A DNA stretch of 64,000 nt, from NCBI GenBank assembly GCA_937887565.1, contig CALABS010000024.1:41047-105046 (forward strand), read 5' to 3'. Shown here piece after piece: positions 16,666 through 26,216 of the stretch (position 1 is its first letter; every line of letters starts with the position of its first letter). Source of the stretch: an uncultured Rhodospirillaceae bacterium (GTDB lineage Bacteria > Pseudomonadota > Alphaproteobacteria > Rhodospirillales > Magnetospirillaceae). Both the position numbers and the translations under genes were made by a program. The notes beneath the pieces are model-generated. The model saw only the letters and a list, made by a program, of their open reading frames with translations, was not told where the DNA came from and did not search any database.

Positions 16666-17592
16666 ATGACCGCCGACCAGGCCCCCGAAAGCGGCAACGG
16701 ACACGACAGCGGCACCCTGATGCGCTGGGCCACCTATGCCTCGGTGGCGACGGCGGCGACGCTGATCGTGGCCAAGGTGGCTGCGTGGGCGATGACCGGG
16801 TCGGTGGCGCTGCTGTCCACGCTCATTGATTCGGCGCTGGACGCGGCGGCGTCGCTGGTCAACCTGTGGGCGGTCAGCCATGCCCTCACCCCCGCCGACA
16901 ACGAGCACCGCTTCGGCCATGGCAAGGCCGAGCCGCTGGCCGGCCTGGGCCAGGCGGCGTTCATCCTGGGATCGGGGGGGCTGCTGCTGATCGAGGCGGC
17001 CGATCGCTTCTTCCATCCCGTCACGGTTCAGCGCGGCGAGATCGGCATCGCCGTGATGGTGTTCAGCGTGGTGGTGACGCTGGCGCTGGTGCGGTTCCAG
17101 AAATACGTGGTGGCGCAGACCTCGTCGGTGGCCATCTCGGCCGATTCCCTGCATTACGCCGGCGACGTGCTGATCAACGGCAGCGTCATCCTCTCGCTGG
17201 GGATCGTGATGACGGTGGGCTGGACCTGGATCGATCCGCTGTTCGCGGTCGGTATCGCCGGCTACCTGATGTGGAACGCCTGGCAGATCGCCCGGCAGTC
17301 CTTCGACATGCTGATGGACCGCGAACTGCCCGACGACGATCGCGAGCGGATTCGCGGCATCGCCCGCGCCCATCCCGAGGTGCTCGACCTGCACGACCTG
17401 CGCACCCGCCTGTCGGGGCAGCAGGGGTTCATCCAGCTGCATCTGGAACTCGACGCCAACCTGCCGCTGTACAAGGCCCACGACATCGCCGATTCGGTGG
17501 AAAAGGCCATCATGGACGCCTTCCCCAATTTCGAGGTCATCATCCACCAGGACCCGGCCGGCCTGCGCGAGGAACACCCCCGGTTCGGGTGA
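16666..17592 (+). CDS. Cation diffusion facilitator (FieF-like)
   Basis: A 308-residue CDF transporter that exports divalent metal (Zn or Fe) in exchange for protons. Six membrane segments lie within residues 20-205. Metal-site motifs are LIDSALDAAAS and HYAGD, and HRFGHGKAEPLAGLGQ is the subfamily signature. The C-terminal cytoplasmic domain (about 215-295) has the regulatory ferredoxin-like fold. The LIDSALD and HYAGD ligands fit the DD/HD Zn-Fe group. It lies 9 bases after pdxH. Confidence 0.92.
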   Translation: MTADQAPESGNGHDSGTLMRWATYASVATAATLIVAKVAAWAMTGSVALLSTLIDSALDAAASLVNLWAVSHALTPADNEHRFGHGKAEPLAGLGQAAFILGSGGLLLIEAADRFFHPVTVQRGEIGIAVMVFSVVVTLALVRFQKYVVAQTSSVAISADSLHYAGDVLINGSVILSLGIVMTVGWTWIDPLFAVGIAGYLMWNAWQIARQSFDMLMDRELPDDDRERIRGIARAHPEVLDLHDLRTRLSGQQGFIQLHLELDANLPLYKAHDIADSVEKAIMDAFPNFEVIIHQDPAGLREEHPRFG

Positions 17593-17611
17593 TCGCTCGT
17601 ACTGCCCGGTT

Positions 17612-18094
17612 TCAGTCCTCGCTGCCACCGCCGATGGCGGCCAGGGCCTTGGCCAGATCCTGCACGCGGTGCCGGACCTCGGGGTCGGGAATGCGGTAAT
17701 AGGCCCGCACAAGCTCCAGCGTCTCGCGCTGGACCATCACATCGTCGAAGGCGACGGGCGGGTCCTCGGTGGCGTGGACCATGTGCCGAGGGCTGGCGGC
17801 CTGGGTGTCGTCCGACATCTCCTCGAAGAAATAGCTGACCGGAACCTCGAGCACCCGCGCCAGGTCGAACAGGCGGCTGGCGCCAACGCGGTTGGCGCCG
17901 CGCTCGTACTTCTGGACCTGCTGGAAGGTCAGGCCCAAGAGCTCGCCCAATCGTTCCTGGCTCATCCCCATCAGCGTCCGCCGCAGCCGCACCCGGCCGC
18001 CCACGTGCACGTCGATGGGATTGGGCAGGCCCGACGGGGTCCGCCCCCGGCTGGCCCGACGGGAAACACTGGTCTTGCGTGCGGCTTCGGTCAT
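17612..18094 (-). CDS. XRE-family transcriptional regulator
   Basis: A 160-residue cytoplasmic regulator. Residues about 33-88 form a lambda-repressor-like HTH (RLRRTLMGMSQERLGELLG, then FQQVQKYERG). The conserved NRVGASRLFDLARVLEVPVSYFFE follows, a form very common in Rhodospirillales regulators. The C-terminal part, about 60 residues, has no clear ligand domain. ATG 18094 follows GCAGGGACGACGACC, a usable SD; the longer upstream frame has no support. Targets are unknown. Confidence 0.9.
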   Translation of the reverse strand: MTEAARKTSVSRRASRGRTPSGLPNPIDVHVGGRVRLRRTLMGMSQERLGELLGLTFQQVQKYERGANRVGASRLFDLARVLEVPVSYFFEEMSDDTQAASPRHMVHATEDPPVAFDDVMVQRETLELVRAYYRIPDPEVRHRVQDLAKALAAIGGGSED

Positions 18095-18266
18095 GGTCGT
18101 CGTCCCTGCGATGGCCGCCTCCTGGTGATCAAGCGCACAATTGGCGGTTGATCGGCCGATGGGCGCGATCGGATTTACCACGCAGGATAGCGTCGTCGAA
18201 TGGTTGTGAACAGAGGGGTCAACGGTCGCCGGATTATCGGATTTCCACGATGGCGGGCGCGCCAAC

Positions 18267-18298
18267 GAAAAACGCCCCCGCCGTCATGGCGGGGGCGT
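18267..18298 (-). terminator. Rho-independent terminator of ndk
   Basis: Arms ACGCCCCCGCC and GGCGGGGGCGT (18272-18298) form a perfect 11-bp stem around a 5-base loop. On the minus strand the stem is followed by a T-run (18267-18271). It lies 25 bases past the ndk stop. Confidence 0.88.
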
Positions 18299-18322
18299 CG
18301 CGTCAGGCCGCGGTGCCTGAAA

Positions 18323-18745
18323 TCAGCCGACGATCTCGCACTGCGAGAAGAAGAAGGCGATCTCGATGGCGGCATTCTCGGCGCTGTCCGACCCATGGAC
18401 CGAGTTGGCCTCGACCGACTCGGCGAAGTCGGCGCGGATGGTGCCGGGGGCTGCGTTGGCCGGATTGGTGGCGCCCATGATCTCGCGGTTCTTGGTGACG
18501 GCGTCGGCGCCCTCCAGGACCTGGACCACGACCGGGCCGGAGATCATGAAGGCGACGAGATCGTTGAAGAACGAGCGCTCCTTGTGGACCGCATAGAAGC
18601 CCTCGGCCTGCTCCTTGGTCAGGCGGAGACGCTTCTGCGCGACGATGCGCAGGCCGTTCTCCTCGAAACGGGCATTGATCTTGCCGGTCAGGTTGCGGCG
18701 GGTCGCGTCCGGCTTGATGATCGACAGAGTGCGTTGGTTAGCCAT
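18323..18745 (-). CDS. ndk: Nucleoside diphosphate kinase
   Basis: A 140-residue enzyme that transfers the gamma phosphate between nucleoside di- and triphosphates through a phosphohistidine. The active-site motif NSVHGSDS holds the catalytic His. TLSIIKPDATRRN is the N-terminal signature, and the C-terminus FFFSQCEIVG is normal. The start ATG 18745 follows AAAGGAATTCGACCAC. A strong terminator follows. It is monocistronic and divergent from the ABC-F gene. Confidence 0.97.
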   Translation of the reverse strand: MANQRTLSIIKPDATRRNLTGKINARFEENGLRIVAQKRLRLTKEQAEGFYAVHKERSFFNDLVAFMISGPVVVQVLEGADAVTKNREIMGATNPANAAPGTIRADFAESVEANSVHGSDSAENAAIEIAFFFSQCEIVG

Positions 18746-18942
18746 GTGGTCGAATTCCTTTCGGCGGTTGCTCGCGGCGCCTCTCGGACGAACGAAGACC
18801 AGGGCGGGGCGCATGCGCGTATCCCCCCGCGCGGCCGCCGCTCGGGGGACGCGGGGTTATAACGCCAACGCCGCGCGGTGGCAACCGGGTGTTTGGGCAG
18901 GGGGTGGCACTGGCGCGCCCGCCATGCTAGACAGGCGGCCCC

Positions 18943-20823
18943 ATGCTGCACGTCAACGATCTCGTCTTCCGCTACGGCGGCCGGACCCTGTTCGACCAAG
19001 CCACCGTCCACGTGGCCGGCGGCCAGCGCGTCGGCCTGGTGGGCCGCAACGGCGCCGGCAAGTCGACCCTGTTCAAGCTGATCCTGGGCGAACTGCACCC
19101 CGACGGCGGCTCGGTGACGGTGCGGGCCCGCGCCCGCGTCGGCCGGGTGGCGCAGGAGGCCCCCGAGGGCGATGCCACGCTGATCGCCTGCGTCCTGGCC
19201 GCCGACACCGAACGTGCCGCCCTGCTGGCCGAGGAGGAGACCTGCTCCGACGGCCACCGCATCGCCGAGATCCACGAGCGCCTGTCCGCCATCGACGCCC
19301 ACACCGCGCCGGCGCGGGCGGCCGCCATCCTATCGGGCCTGGGCTTCGGCGCCGAGGCGCAGGCACGGCCGGTGTCGTCGTTCTCGGGCGGCTGGCGCAT
19401 GCGCGTGGCGCTGGCGGCGGCGCTGTTCTCGACCCCGGAGCTGTTGCTGCTGGACGAGCCCACCAACCACCTGGACCTGGAAGCGACGCTGTGGCTGCAG
19501 TCCTACCTGGCCACCTATCCCGGCACGCTGGTCGTCATCAGCCACGACCGCGAACTGCTGAACGAGGTCTGCCAGCGCATCGTCCATCTGGACCAGGGCC
19601 GGCTGGTGGCCTATGGCGGCAATTACGACGCCTTCGAGCGGGTCCGCCGCGAGAAGATGGACCTGGCCGCCAAGGCCTATACCAAGCAACTGGAGCAGCG
19701 GCGCAAGATCCAGGCCTTCATCGACCGCTTCCGCGCCAAGGCCACCAAGGCCGCCCAGGCCCAGAGCCGCATCAAGATGCTGGAACGGATGGGGCCGGTG
19801 GTGCCCGTGGTCGAGGACCGCGCCATGGTCTTCGACTTTCCCGACCCCGACCGGCTGTCGCCGCCCATCCTCGCCATCGAGAACGGCGCCGCAGGCTATG
19901 ATGGCCGGCCGGTCCTCAAGGGGCTCGGCTTGCGGATCGACATGGACGACCGCATCGCGCTGCTGGGCGCCAACGGCAACGGCAAGTCCACCCTGGCCAA
20001 GGTGCTGTCGGGGCGGCTTGCCCTGATGGCGGGCGAGCTGCGCAAGCCGCCCAAACTGAAGGTCGGCTATTTCGCCCAGCACCAGACCGACGAGCTGACC
20101 CCGTCGCGCACCGCCTTCGATCACATGGCCGATCTGATGAAGGACCTGCCCGAATCGAAGGTCCGCGCCCATCTCGGCCGTTTCGGCTTCGAGCAGGAGC
20201 GCGCCGACGTCAAGGTCGAGAGCCTGTCGGGCGGCGAGAAGGCGCGCCTTCTGTTCGCGCTGATGACCCGCGACGCGCCGCATCTGATCATCCTCGACGA
20301 ACCCACCAACCACCTGGACATCGACGCCCGCGAGGCGCTGGTGGCGGCGCTGAACGCCTACGAGGGCGCGGTGGTGCTGGTCAGCCACGACCCGCATCTG
20401 GTCGAGCTGGTGGCCGACCGGCTGTGGCTGGTGGCCGATGGCCGCGTCCAGCCCTTCGACGGCGACATGGGGGCGTATCGCGCCTATCTGCTGGACCGCG
20501 CCCGCGAGGCCCGGCGCGGCGGGTCCGCCGACGACCGCCCGGCCGGGACCAGCCGCAAGGACGAGCGGCGCGCCGCCGCCGAGAGCCGCGCCCAACTGGC
20601 CCCCCTGCGCAAGAAGGCCCAGGACGCCGAGAAGCGGCTGGAAAAACTGATGACGCGCAAGGCCGCCATCGAGGCGCGGTTGGCCGATCCGTCGCTCTAC
20701 GGCGGACCCGCCGACAAGGTCACCCAGGCCCAGAAGGACCTGGGCGAGGTGGAGCGGCTCGTCGCCGAGGCCGAGGCCGACTGGCTGGAGGCCCACGAGG
20801 CGCTCGAAGCCGCGCAAGGCTAG
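18943..20823 (+). CDS. ABC-F family ATP-binding protein
   Basis: A 626-residue soluble tandem ATPase of the ABC-F group, which acts on the ribosome rather than as a transporter (no membrane segments). Domain 1 has Walker A GRNGAGKST, signature SSFSGGWRMR and Walker B LLLLDEPTNHLDL. Domain 2 has GANGNGKST, SLSGGEKAR and LIILDEPTNHLDI. The interdomain linker is rich in Lys/Gln (AYTKQLEQRRKIQAF). The C-terminal about 90 residues are a charged coiled coil, as in Uup/YheS. ATG 18943 gives a full first domain. Confidence 0.93.
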   Translation: MLHVNDLVFRYGGRTLFDQATVHVAGGQRVGLVGRNGAGKSTLFKLILGELHPDGGSVTVRARARVGRVAQEAPEGDATLIACVLAADTERAALLAEEETCSDGHRIAEIHERLSAIDAHTAPARAAAILSGLGFGAEAQARPVSSFSGGWRMRVALAAALFSTPELLLLDEPTNHLDLEATLWLQSYLATYPGTLVVISHDRELLNEVCQRIVHLDQGRLVAYGGNYDAFERVRREKMDLAAKAYTKQLEQRRKIQAFIDRFRAKATKAAQAQSRIKMLERMGPVVPVVEDRAMVFDFPDPDRLSPPILAIENGAAGYDGRPVLKGLGLRIDMDDRIALLGANGNGKSTLAKVLSGRLALMAGELRKPPKLKVGYFAQHQTDELTPSRTAFDHMADLMKDLPESKVRAHLGRFGFEQERADVKVESLSGGEKARLLFALMTRDAPHLIILDEPTNHLDIDAREALVAALNAYEGAVVLVSHDPHLVELVADRLWLVADGRVQPFDGDMGAYRAYLLDRAREARRGGSADDRPAGTSRKDERRAAAESRAQLAPLRKKAQDAEKRLEKLMTRKAAIEARLADPSLYGGPADKVTQAQKDLGEVERLVAEAEADWLEAHEALEAAQG

Positions 20824-20935
20824 CGGCGGCCCGCCTCGCGCGCTTGGGACCCGAGCGGCCGGGAAGAACCACCAGGCTTTCCCGTTACCTCCGGTTGGTA
20901 TAGCCTGCTGGCCGACCTGATCACCGAGGACGGCC

Positions 20936-22762
20936 GTGAGCCACTCTGCCCGCCCTTCGCCACCGGCCGCCGACGGGCCTTCCACCGCCCACGCGCGCCA
21001 GAGCCTTCGCCGGGCGCTCCGGGCCCTGGTGGCGGTGGCGGTGGTGCTGGCGGTCGCGGGCTCGGGCTGGTTCCTGTTCCATCTGCGGCGGGAAGCGATC
21101 CGCGCGACCGAGGAGCGGGCGGTCGCTGGCGCCCGGCTGCTGGAGGAACACGTCCTTCGCACCTTCCGGGCCACCGAATTCATCATCGATCGCGTGGTCG
21201 ATCTGGGTGGGACCGCCCCGGTCGCCGGCCTGGCCCGGTCGCGGGCGGCGTGGCGCGATCTCACCACCTTGAGCCGGGGCCTGCCCGAGCCGGGGACACT
21301 GTGGATCGCGGATGCCGACGGAAGAATCGCGCTGGGCACCGTCGCCTTTCCCACACGCCCGACCGACATCACCGACCGCTATTATTTCCAGGCCCACCGC
21401 GACGGCCGCCACGGATTGGTGGTCGCCCCCCTGGTGGCCACCAAGTCGCGCGACATCCAGGCCTTCCACCTCAGCAAGCGCATCGGATCGGCGGACGGCA
21501 CCTTCCTGGGAGTGGCCGTGGCCGGTTTCGACGCCCCCTATTTCACCGATTTCTATCGGTCGCTGGCCCTTGGCTCCAATTCCGCCCTGACCATCCTGGA
21601 TCTCGACGGACGGGTGATCATGCGGCAGCCGGACCCCGAACGCTGGATCGAGACGACGCTGACGGACAGCCCCGCCTTGCGCGCCGCGGCTTCCATGCCC
21701 CAGGGCGTCCTGCGCGGCACCTCGCCCATGGATGGCCTCACCCGCATCGCCGCCTATCGCCGCATCGACCAGTTCGGCGTGATCGTGCTGTGCTCGGTCG
21801 CCGTCGACGACGCCCTGGCCGATTGGCGGCGGACGGCCGTGATCGCCGGCGTCCTGCTGTTGGGCGCGGGCGGGCTGCTGGCGGCCCTGGCCAACATCGC
21901 CTTCGGCGGCCTGCGCCGCGAGGAGCGGTTGATGCTGTCGCTGGAGGAGAGGGTGCGCGAGCGGACCGAGGAGGCCCGCTTCCAGGCCGCCGAGGCCCGT
22001 CGCGCCAACGAGACGAAGACCCGCTTCCTGGCCGCCGCCAGCCACGATCTGCGCCAGCCGCTGCAGGCGGCCGGCATGTTCGTGGAGGTACTGGCGACCC
22101 GGATGGCCGGGTCGCCCCATTTCTCGATCCTGGAGAAGTTGCGCCAAAGCGTCGAGGCGACCCAGACCCTGTTGTCCACCCTGCTCGATGCCTCCACGCT
22201 CGAGGCCGGACGGGTCGAAGCCACCCCGATCGAGTTCCCGTTGGCGACGCTGATGGCGACATTGGCCGACCAGATGGAGCCCGAGGCGACCCGGCGCGGG
22301 TTGCGGCTGTCCGTCGTGGTGACCGACGCCTGGGTGGTCAGCGACCCGGTGCTGCTCGAACGCATCCTGCGCAATCTGCTGGTCAATGCGTTGCGCTACA
22401 CCACATCCGGCGGCGCGCTGCTGGGATGCCGCCGTCGCGGCGGCCGGCTGGCGATCCAGGTGGTCGACACCGGCCCCGGCATTCCCCCCGACAAGCAGGC
22501 GCAGGTGTTCGAGGATTTCGTCCGTCTGGACGACCGGGCGGGTGGAGCGGCGCGCGGCCTGGGCTTGGGCCTGGCCGTGGTCCGGCGCATGGCCGCCCTG
22601 ATGGGGCACGACCTCGAACTGCGCTCCGAGATCGGCAAGGGGTCCACCTTCACCGTGGTGGTGCCGCTGGCTCAGCGCCGGCTGTCATCGAGCGGCGTCG
22701 ACGCGGCCAGCGCCTCGTCGCGGGTCATGGCCGAGAACGTCGCGCCCAGCACCCAGCCGTAG
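20936..22762 (+). CDS. Membrane sensor histidine kinase
   Basis: A 608-residue kinase starting at GTG 20936. TM1 lies at about residues 28-50, a periplasmic dCache-like sensor at about 51-298, and TM2 at about 300-322. A short coiled coil leads to HisKA with SHDLRQPLQAAG (His near 371). The HATPase domain has NLLVNALRYT, DTGPGIP and GLGLGLAVVRRMAALMG. The SHDLRQPL type often belongs to hybrid kinases, but no receiver domain or adjacent response regulator is present, so its partner is elsewhere. Its last 91 bases overlap the convergent gene at 22672. Confidence 0.9.
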   Translation: MSHSARPSPPAADGPSTAHARQSLRRALRALVAVAVVLAVAGSGWFLFHLRREAIRATEERAVAGARLLEEHVLRTFRATEFIIDRVVDLGGTAPVAGLARSRAAWRDLTTLSRGLPEPGTLWIADADGRIALGTVAFPTRPTDITDRYYFQAHRDGRHGLVVAPLVATKSRDIQAFHLSKRIGSADGTFLGVAVAGFDAPYFTDFYRSLALGSNSALTILDLDGRVIMRQPDPERWIETTLTDSPALRAAASMPQGVLRGTSPMDGLTRIAAYRRIDQFGVIVLCSVAVDDALADWRRTAVIAGVLLLGAGGLLAALANIAFGGLRREERLMLSLEERVRERTEEARFQAAEARRANETKTRFLAAASHDLRQPLQAAGMFVEVLATRMAGSPHFSILEKLRQSVEATQTLLSTLLDASTLEAGRVEATPIEFPLATLMATLADQMEPEATRRGLRLSVVVTDAWVVSDPVLLERILRNLLVNALRYTTSGGALLGCRRRGGRLAIQVVDTGPGIPPDKQAQVFEDFVRLDDRAGGAARGLGLGLAVVRRMAALMGHDLELRSEIGKGSTFTVVVPLAQRRLSSSGVDAASASSRVMAENVAPSTQP

Positions 22763-23190
22763 AACAGGTGCAGCACCAGGGTGGCGATCGCGACCGACAG
22801 GCCGTCGAGCCCTTGGCCGAACAGGCCCGCCCCGGCCGCCGGCATGAATGCCACCATCATCAGCAGCCACGCCAGGGCGCCGAACCACACCGCCTGGGTC
22901 ACCCGACCTTTTCCCGGCATCAGCGGGCGCAGATAGACGAACAGGATGCCCCAGGCCAGGGTGCCGATCAGGAAATGCAGGCTCCACCCCGCCCAGGCCA
23001 TGCCGGGCACCCCCGCCGCCACGGTCAGCAGCGTTATCAGGTCCAGTTGCGGCAGCAGCCCGGCCAGTTGCACGATCACCATCACCACCGACAACGCCAC
23101 CGTCGCCACGAATCCGGCGACGATTCCCTTGGCCAGGACGGCCCACCGGCTGCCCAGCGGCTCCATTCCATGGCTCCCATAGATCGGCAT
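22672..23190 (-). CDS. DUF6789-like membrane protein
   Basis: A 172-residue inner-membrane protein. Four to five hydrophobic segments follow a short N-terminus, with WAGWSLHFLIGTLAWGI in the middle and HLFYGWVLGATFSAM near the end. These resemble the DUF6789 group of four-helix membrane proteins, which has no known function. ATG 23190 follows GGAGGAGGCC on the minus strand, a strong SD. Its 3' end runs antisense through the last 91 bases of the sensor kinase. Confidence 0.75.
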   Translation of the reverse strand: MPIYGSHGMEPLGSRWAVLAKGIVAGFVATVALSVVMVIVQLAGLLPQLDLITLLTVAAGVPGMAWAGWSLHFLIGTLAWGILFVYLRPLMPGKGRVTQAVWFGALAWLLMMVAFMPAAGAGLFGQGLDGLSVAIATLVLHLFYGWVLGATFSAMTRDEALAASTPLDDSRR

Positions 23191-23343
23191 GGCCTCCTCC
23201 TCGGGTTTCCGCTTCTCGGGGATGAACGCCGAAGCCGCTGGCGATGGTTCCCGGCGGCGGCCGCGCGGATGACTCACGCGGCGGGATTCACTTGGTCTTA
23301 ACGAAGATATCGCCACCATAGGCTGCAATCGATGGAGGGACAG

Positions 23344-23718
23344 ATGGCGACGATGGCAATCGGTTCGACCTCATCCATGGCCGCCACCAGAACCGGCGGC
23401 ACAGGCGCCATGCAGGCCAACGCGAAGCAGATGAAGGCGATCCTGGAATTCGCCGGCCGCGTGCAGGTTCCCGCCGGCGCGGATCGCGACAAGATCGACA
23501 ACCTGCCGGAAAAAGTCGTCGGCGCGGTCTTCGTCAACGGCAAGGTGGCCGCGGTGGTCTACCAAAGCGGGGTCGTCATGAGCGACGATTCCGTCGGCCC
23601 CCGGATTCACGCCCTGATGGAACAGAACGCCGGCGGGGGTAATCTCGCCCAGACCCGCCTGCGCCTGATCGCCGAGGAATTGGGCGGCACCGTGGTGATG
23701 GTCCCACCGAAGGGCTAG
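23344..23718 (+). CDS. Hypothetical protein
   Basis: A 124-residue soluble protein of unknown function. The first about 25 residues are Ser/Thr/Ala/Gly-rich and probably disordered. The rest has an alternating alpha/beta pattern (KVVGAVFVNGKVAAVVYQSG, then LRLIAEELGGTVVMV). ATG 23344 has GGAGG at suitable spacing; the upstream ATG 23332 lies inside that SD region and is less likely. It ends 30 bases before the convergent STAND ATPase. No family is recognised. Confidence 0.65.
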   Translation: MATMAIGSTSSMAATRTGGTGAMQANAKQMKAILEFAGRVQVPAGADRDKIDNLPEKVVGAVFVNGKVAAVVYQSGVVMSDDSVGPRIHALMEQNAGGGNLAQTRLRLIAEELGGTVVMVPPKG

Positions 23719-23748
23719 GGGTGGGAAATCCGGCCGCCTTTCCGGCCC

Positions 23749-26208
23749 TCACTCATCGGGGAAATACGCGGTCGACACCAGCGTCCGCAGCGGACAGTAA
23801 GGAAACACTCCCAGGTGCAGATCGGCGGAAGGAGTCGCCTTGCCGACATAGATGTTCATGCAGCGGTTCAAATATGCCGACCTCTTGACGCCGTCCGAAA
23901 CCCCTTCCGCACGAATAACCTTCTTGGTGATCGACTCCGCCTCGCCCTTGGTGAAGGGCTTGAGATGAACGGAATCGAGGATGTGCCGAAAGAATATGAC
24001 GAATTCCATGCACAGAATGAAGCGGTCGTTCGCCGCCTTGATCGCGATATCCACCAACGCATCCTCGATCATCCTCTTCTTGTCGGGCTGGACCGCCAGA
24101 AGGAGGTTGACGACAATCCGCCACGCGGCGCCGAGACGGCGGTCGTCGTCCAATGGCCGGCCCGGTTCCCGGTTGATGATCCTGGCGGCCATGGCCGTCC
24201 GCCGGCCGGCGCAATCGAACAGGTTTGCAAGGCTTTGTTGAACGATGGTGGCGAACACGTGGTTCGGGAACGGCGACGACAACGCCAATTCGACCATGCC
24301 GTCCAAGGCATCCGGCGACAACAGATTTGAGTCGACGGCCTTGCTCTTGAATCTGGCCTGCGAGAAAATCTCCTTCACCACCGCTTCGATGTACATCGTG
24401 GGGTCCATCTGGGCACCGACGGTGATCGACAGGTACACGTAATTGAGCCAGTCGCGTTCCCGGTTGTTGTACATCAGGTCAGCCGCCTGTCGGGCTCGAT
24501 CCGCATGGGATTGATATTGGTTGACGATATGGATCGATGAGAGAAATCTTGTGATTGTCTTGTTGCGCACCCTATATTGGTGAATATTTCCCTTATAGAG
24601 CACTTTGTCCACCAGCCAGGATCGCCTTTCACCTATCCTTACCCCCAACGCAACATACGGCTTGGCGTCATGGTCGGGCACATCCCGCACCAGGAAGAAC
24701 GAGTTGCCGATGATTCTGGCATGGTTGCCGAGATAGGCGAGCGCGCGCCGAACCTCGAAACGATGCTTGAGCCCGAATTCAGGGTCGCTGGTGACATCGT
24801 CGGCGAGGTTGTCCAAACAATAGACCATGATTTGATTCCGCGTCTCCGGCATCCGCCGTTCGATCTGGAAGATCGATGCCGCCAACGAAAGAAAGAACGG
24901 GCTGTCGATGAAGGACTTGATGTAGGAGGACCGCCCAAGGAACTCCCGCGCCAGCCCCGATGCATCCACCGACCTCCCTTCTGAGGTGATGGCGTAGTAT
25001 TTCTCGACGAATCCCAGAAGATCCGCATCATTCAGCTTGGTGTCGCCGAGGGAATAGACGGTTGGGAAAGTCCCGCTGAGTGAAAGTGCCTCGACCTTGG
25101 TGGCGGTCATGGTCGCGACCAGACAGATCCCGACGTCCTTGGAAATTTTCTCCAAATACGCCACGGCGTCCGCGCAATCCAGCGACAGGTCGTCACAAAA
25201 CAAGACGACCCTATACATGACCAGGGCATATCCACCGACGGCGGGCATCGCGCGTCGGTACGCCTCGACCGTATTTCTTTCGCCTTCCAGATGATCCCTG
25301 ATTTTTCCGCCTATGAACGACATGAGCTTCAGGTGGGATGTCAAGGAGGCCACGTCCCCCTTGCCGACCGAAAGGCACAGCGTCTTCGCGGCGGCCGCCT
25401 GTTCGGCGAGATTGCACTTGAGGACCTGCAGCAGCGTGGTCTTGCCCGAATCACTCTCACCGCAGATGCAGACCGCCCCCGTCCCGGTCACGAGTTCAAC
25501 GGACTCGGGTCCCGGCCCACGGCCGATTTCCACGCTCGCCCCGTCCCGGGACAGGACGAACGGCATGACGAACGCCTCGAGGTCGACGAACAGATTCCTC
25601 GAAACGTGCGTCACGCTGCCCTTCCGGGATGCATCGAGCTCGGCGGCGTTCACCGCCTGAACCGCCTTGTCGATCAGGCTGGTATCCTTCCAGATGCCGG
25701 ATTCGAGGATTTCCCGTAATATCAGACGGCGAAGCTTGAGCGCGTTCTGATGGTCGAATTTCAGATCGACCAATTCCTGGAAGAATTTTGTCCTATCCTC
25801 GGTCGTCGTTCTGCCGGTGTGCAGGACGGCGACGACGCGGAAGGCGCGCATGAACAATTGCTTCACCAACGGCATGGTAAGCCGCTCGCCGCCGAAGCCG
25901 TCGAAGGTCCGTCGCACGACCTCGGCGATCGTACGATAGGCGCCGTCCTGGAAGAACGAGTGAGGCTGGGCCAGCAGTTCCGCCGAAAGCACTTCGATGA
26001 TCGGCAGGTCGTCGCCCTCCGGAAGGTCCTCGTTGGCGAATGCGAGCCCCTTGACGAACTGGGAATAGGCCTTCTGAGGATTGTCCCCCGCCGCCGCCCT
26101 GTACACGGTCTCGGCCAGGGACGCGGCTTTCTGGTCCGCCGACACCAAGCCGACGAGCGCCCGGTGGACCACCCGGCACAACGCATTGTCGATCTGTTGT
26201 GAATTCAT
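23749..26208 (-). CDS. STAND/NACHT-like P-loop ATPase
   Basis: An 819-residue protein. An N-terminal helical region (1-230) has no recognised effector motif. The P-loop domain has Walker A CGESDSGKTTLL (249-260) and a Walker B-like VVLFCDD (334-340), whose double Asp is typical of STAND/NACHT ATPases. The C-terminal about 350 residues are helical and may form a sensor array (inference). Base composition is visibly less GC-rich than the neighbours, and AT-ending codons are common, suggesting transfer. It is monocistronic. Proteins of this architecture include Avs-type antiphage sensors, but no effector domain is identifiable, so that role is speculative. ATG 26208 has GGTGGAG at 7 bases. Confidence 0.75.
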   Translation of the reverse strand: MNSQQIDNALCRVVHRALVGLVSADQKAASLAETVYRAAAGDNPQKAYSQFVKGLAFANEDLPEGDDLPIIEVLSAELLAQPHSFFQDGAYRTIAEVVRRTFDGFGGERLTMPLVKQLFMRAFRVVAVLHTGRTTTEDRTKFFQELVDLKFDHQNALKLRRLILREILESGIWKDTSLIDKAVQAVNAAELDASRKGSVTHVSRNLFVDLEAFVMPFVLSRDGASVEIGRGPGPESVELVTGTGAVCICGESDSGKTTLLQVLKCNLAEQAAAAKTLCLSVGKGDVASLTSHLKLMSFIGGKIRDHLEGERNTVEAYRRAMPAVGGYALVMYRVVLFCDDLSLDCADAVAYLEKISKDVGICLVATMTATKVEALSLSGTFPTVYSLGDTKLNDADLLGFVEKYYAITSEGRSVDASGLAREFLGRSSYIKSFIDSPFFLSLAASIFQIERRMPETRNQIMVYCLDNLADDVTSDPEFGLKHRFEVRRALAYLGNHARIIGNSFFLVRDVPDHDAKPYVALGVRIGERRSWLVDKVLYKGNIHQYRVRNKTITRFLSSIHIVNQYQSHADRARQAADLMYNNRERDWLNYVYLSITVGAQMDPTMYIEAVVKEIFSQARFKSKAVDSNLLSPDALDGMVELALSSPFPNHVFATIVQQSLANLFDCAGRRTAMAARIINREPGRPLDDDRRLGAAWRIVVNLLLAVQPDKKRMIEDALVDIAIKAANDRFILCMEFVIFFRHILDSVHLKPFTKGEAESITKKVIRAEGVSDGVKRSAYLNRCMNIYVGKATPSADLHLGVFPYCPLRTLVSTAYFPDE

Positions 26209-26216
26209 GCGCACGC

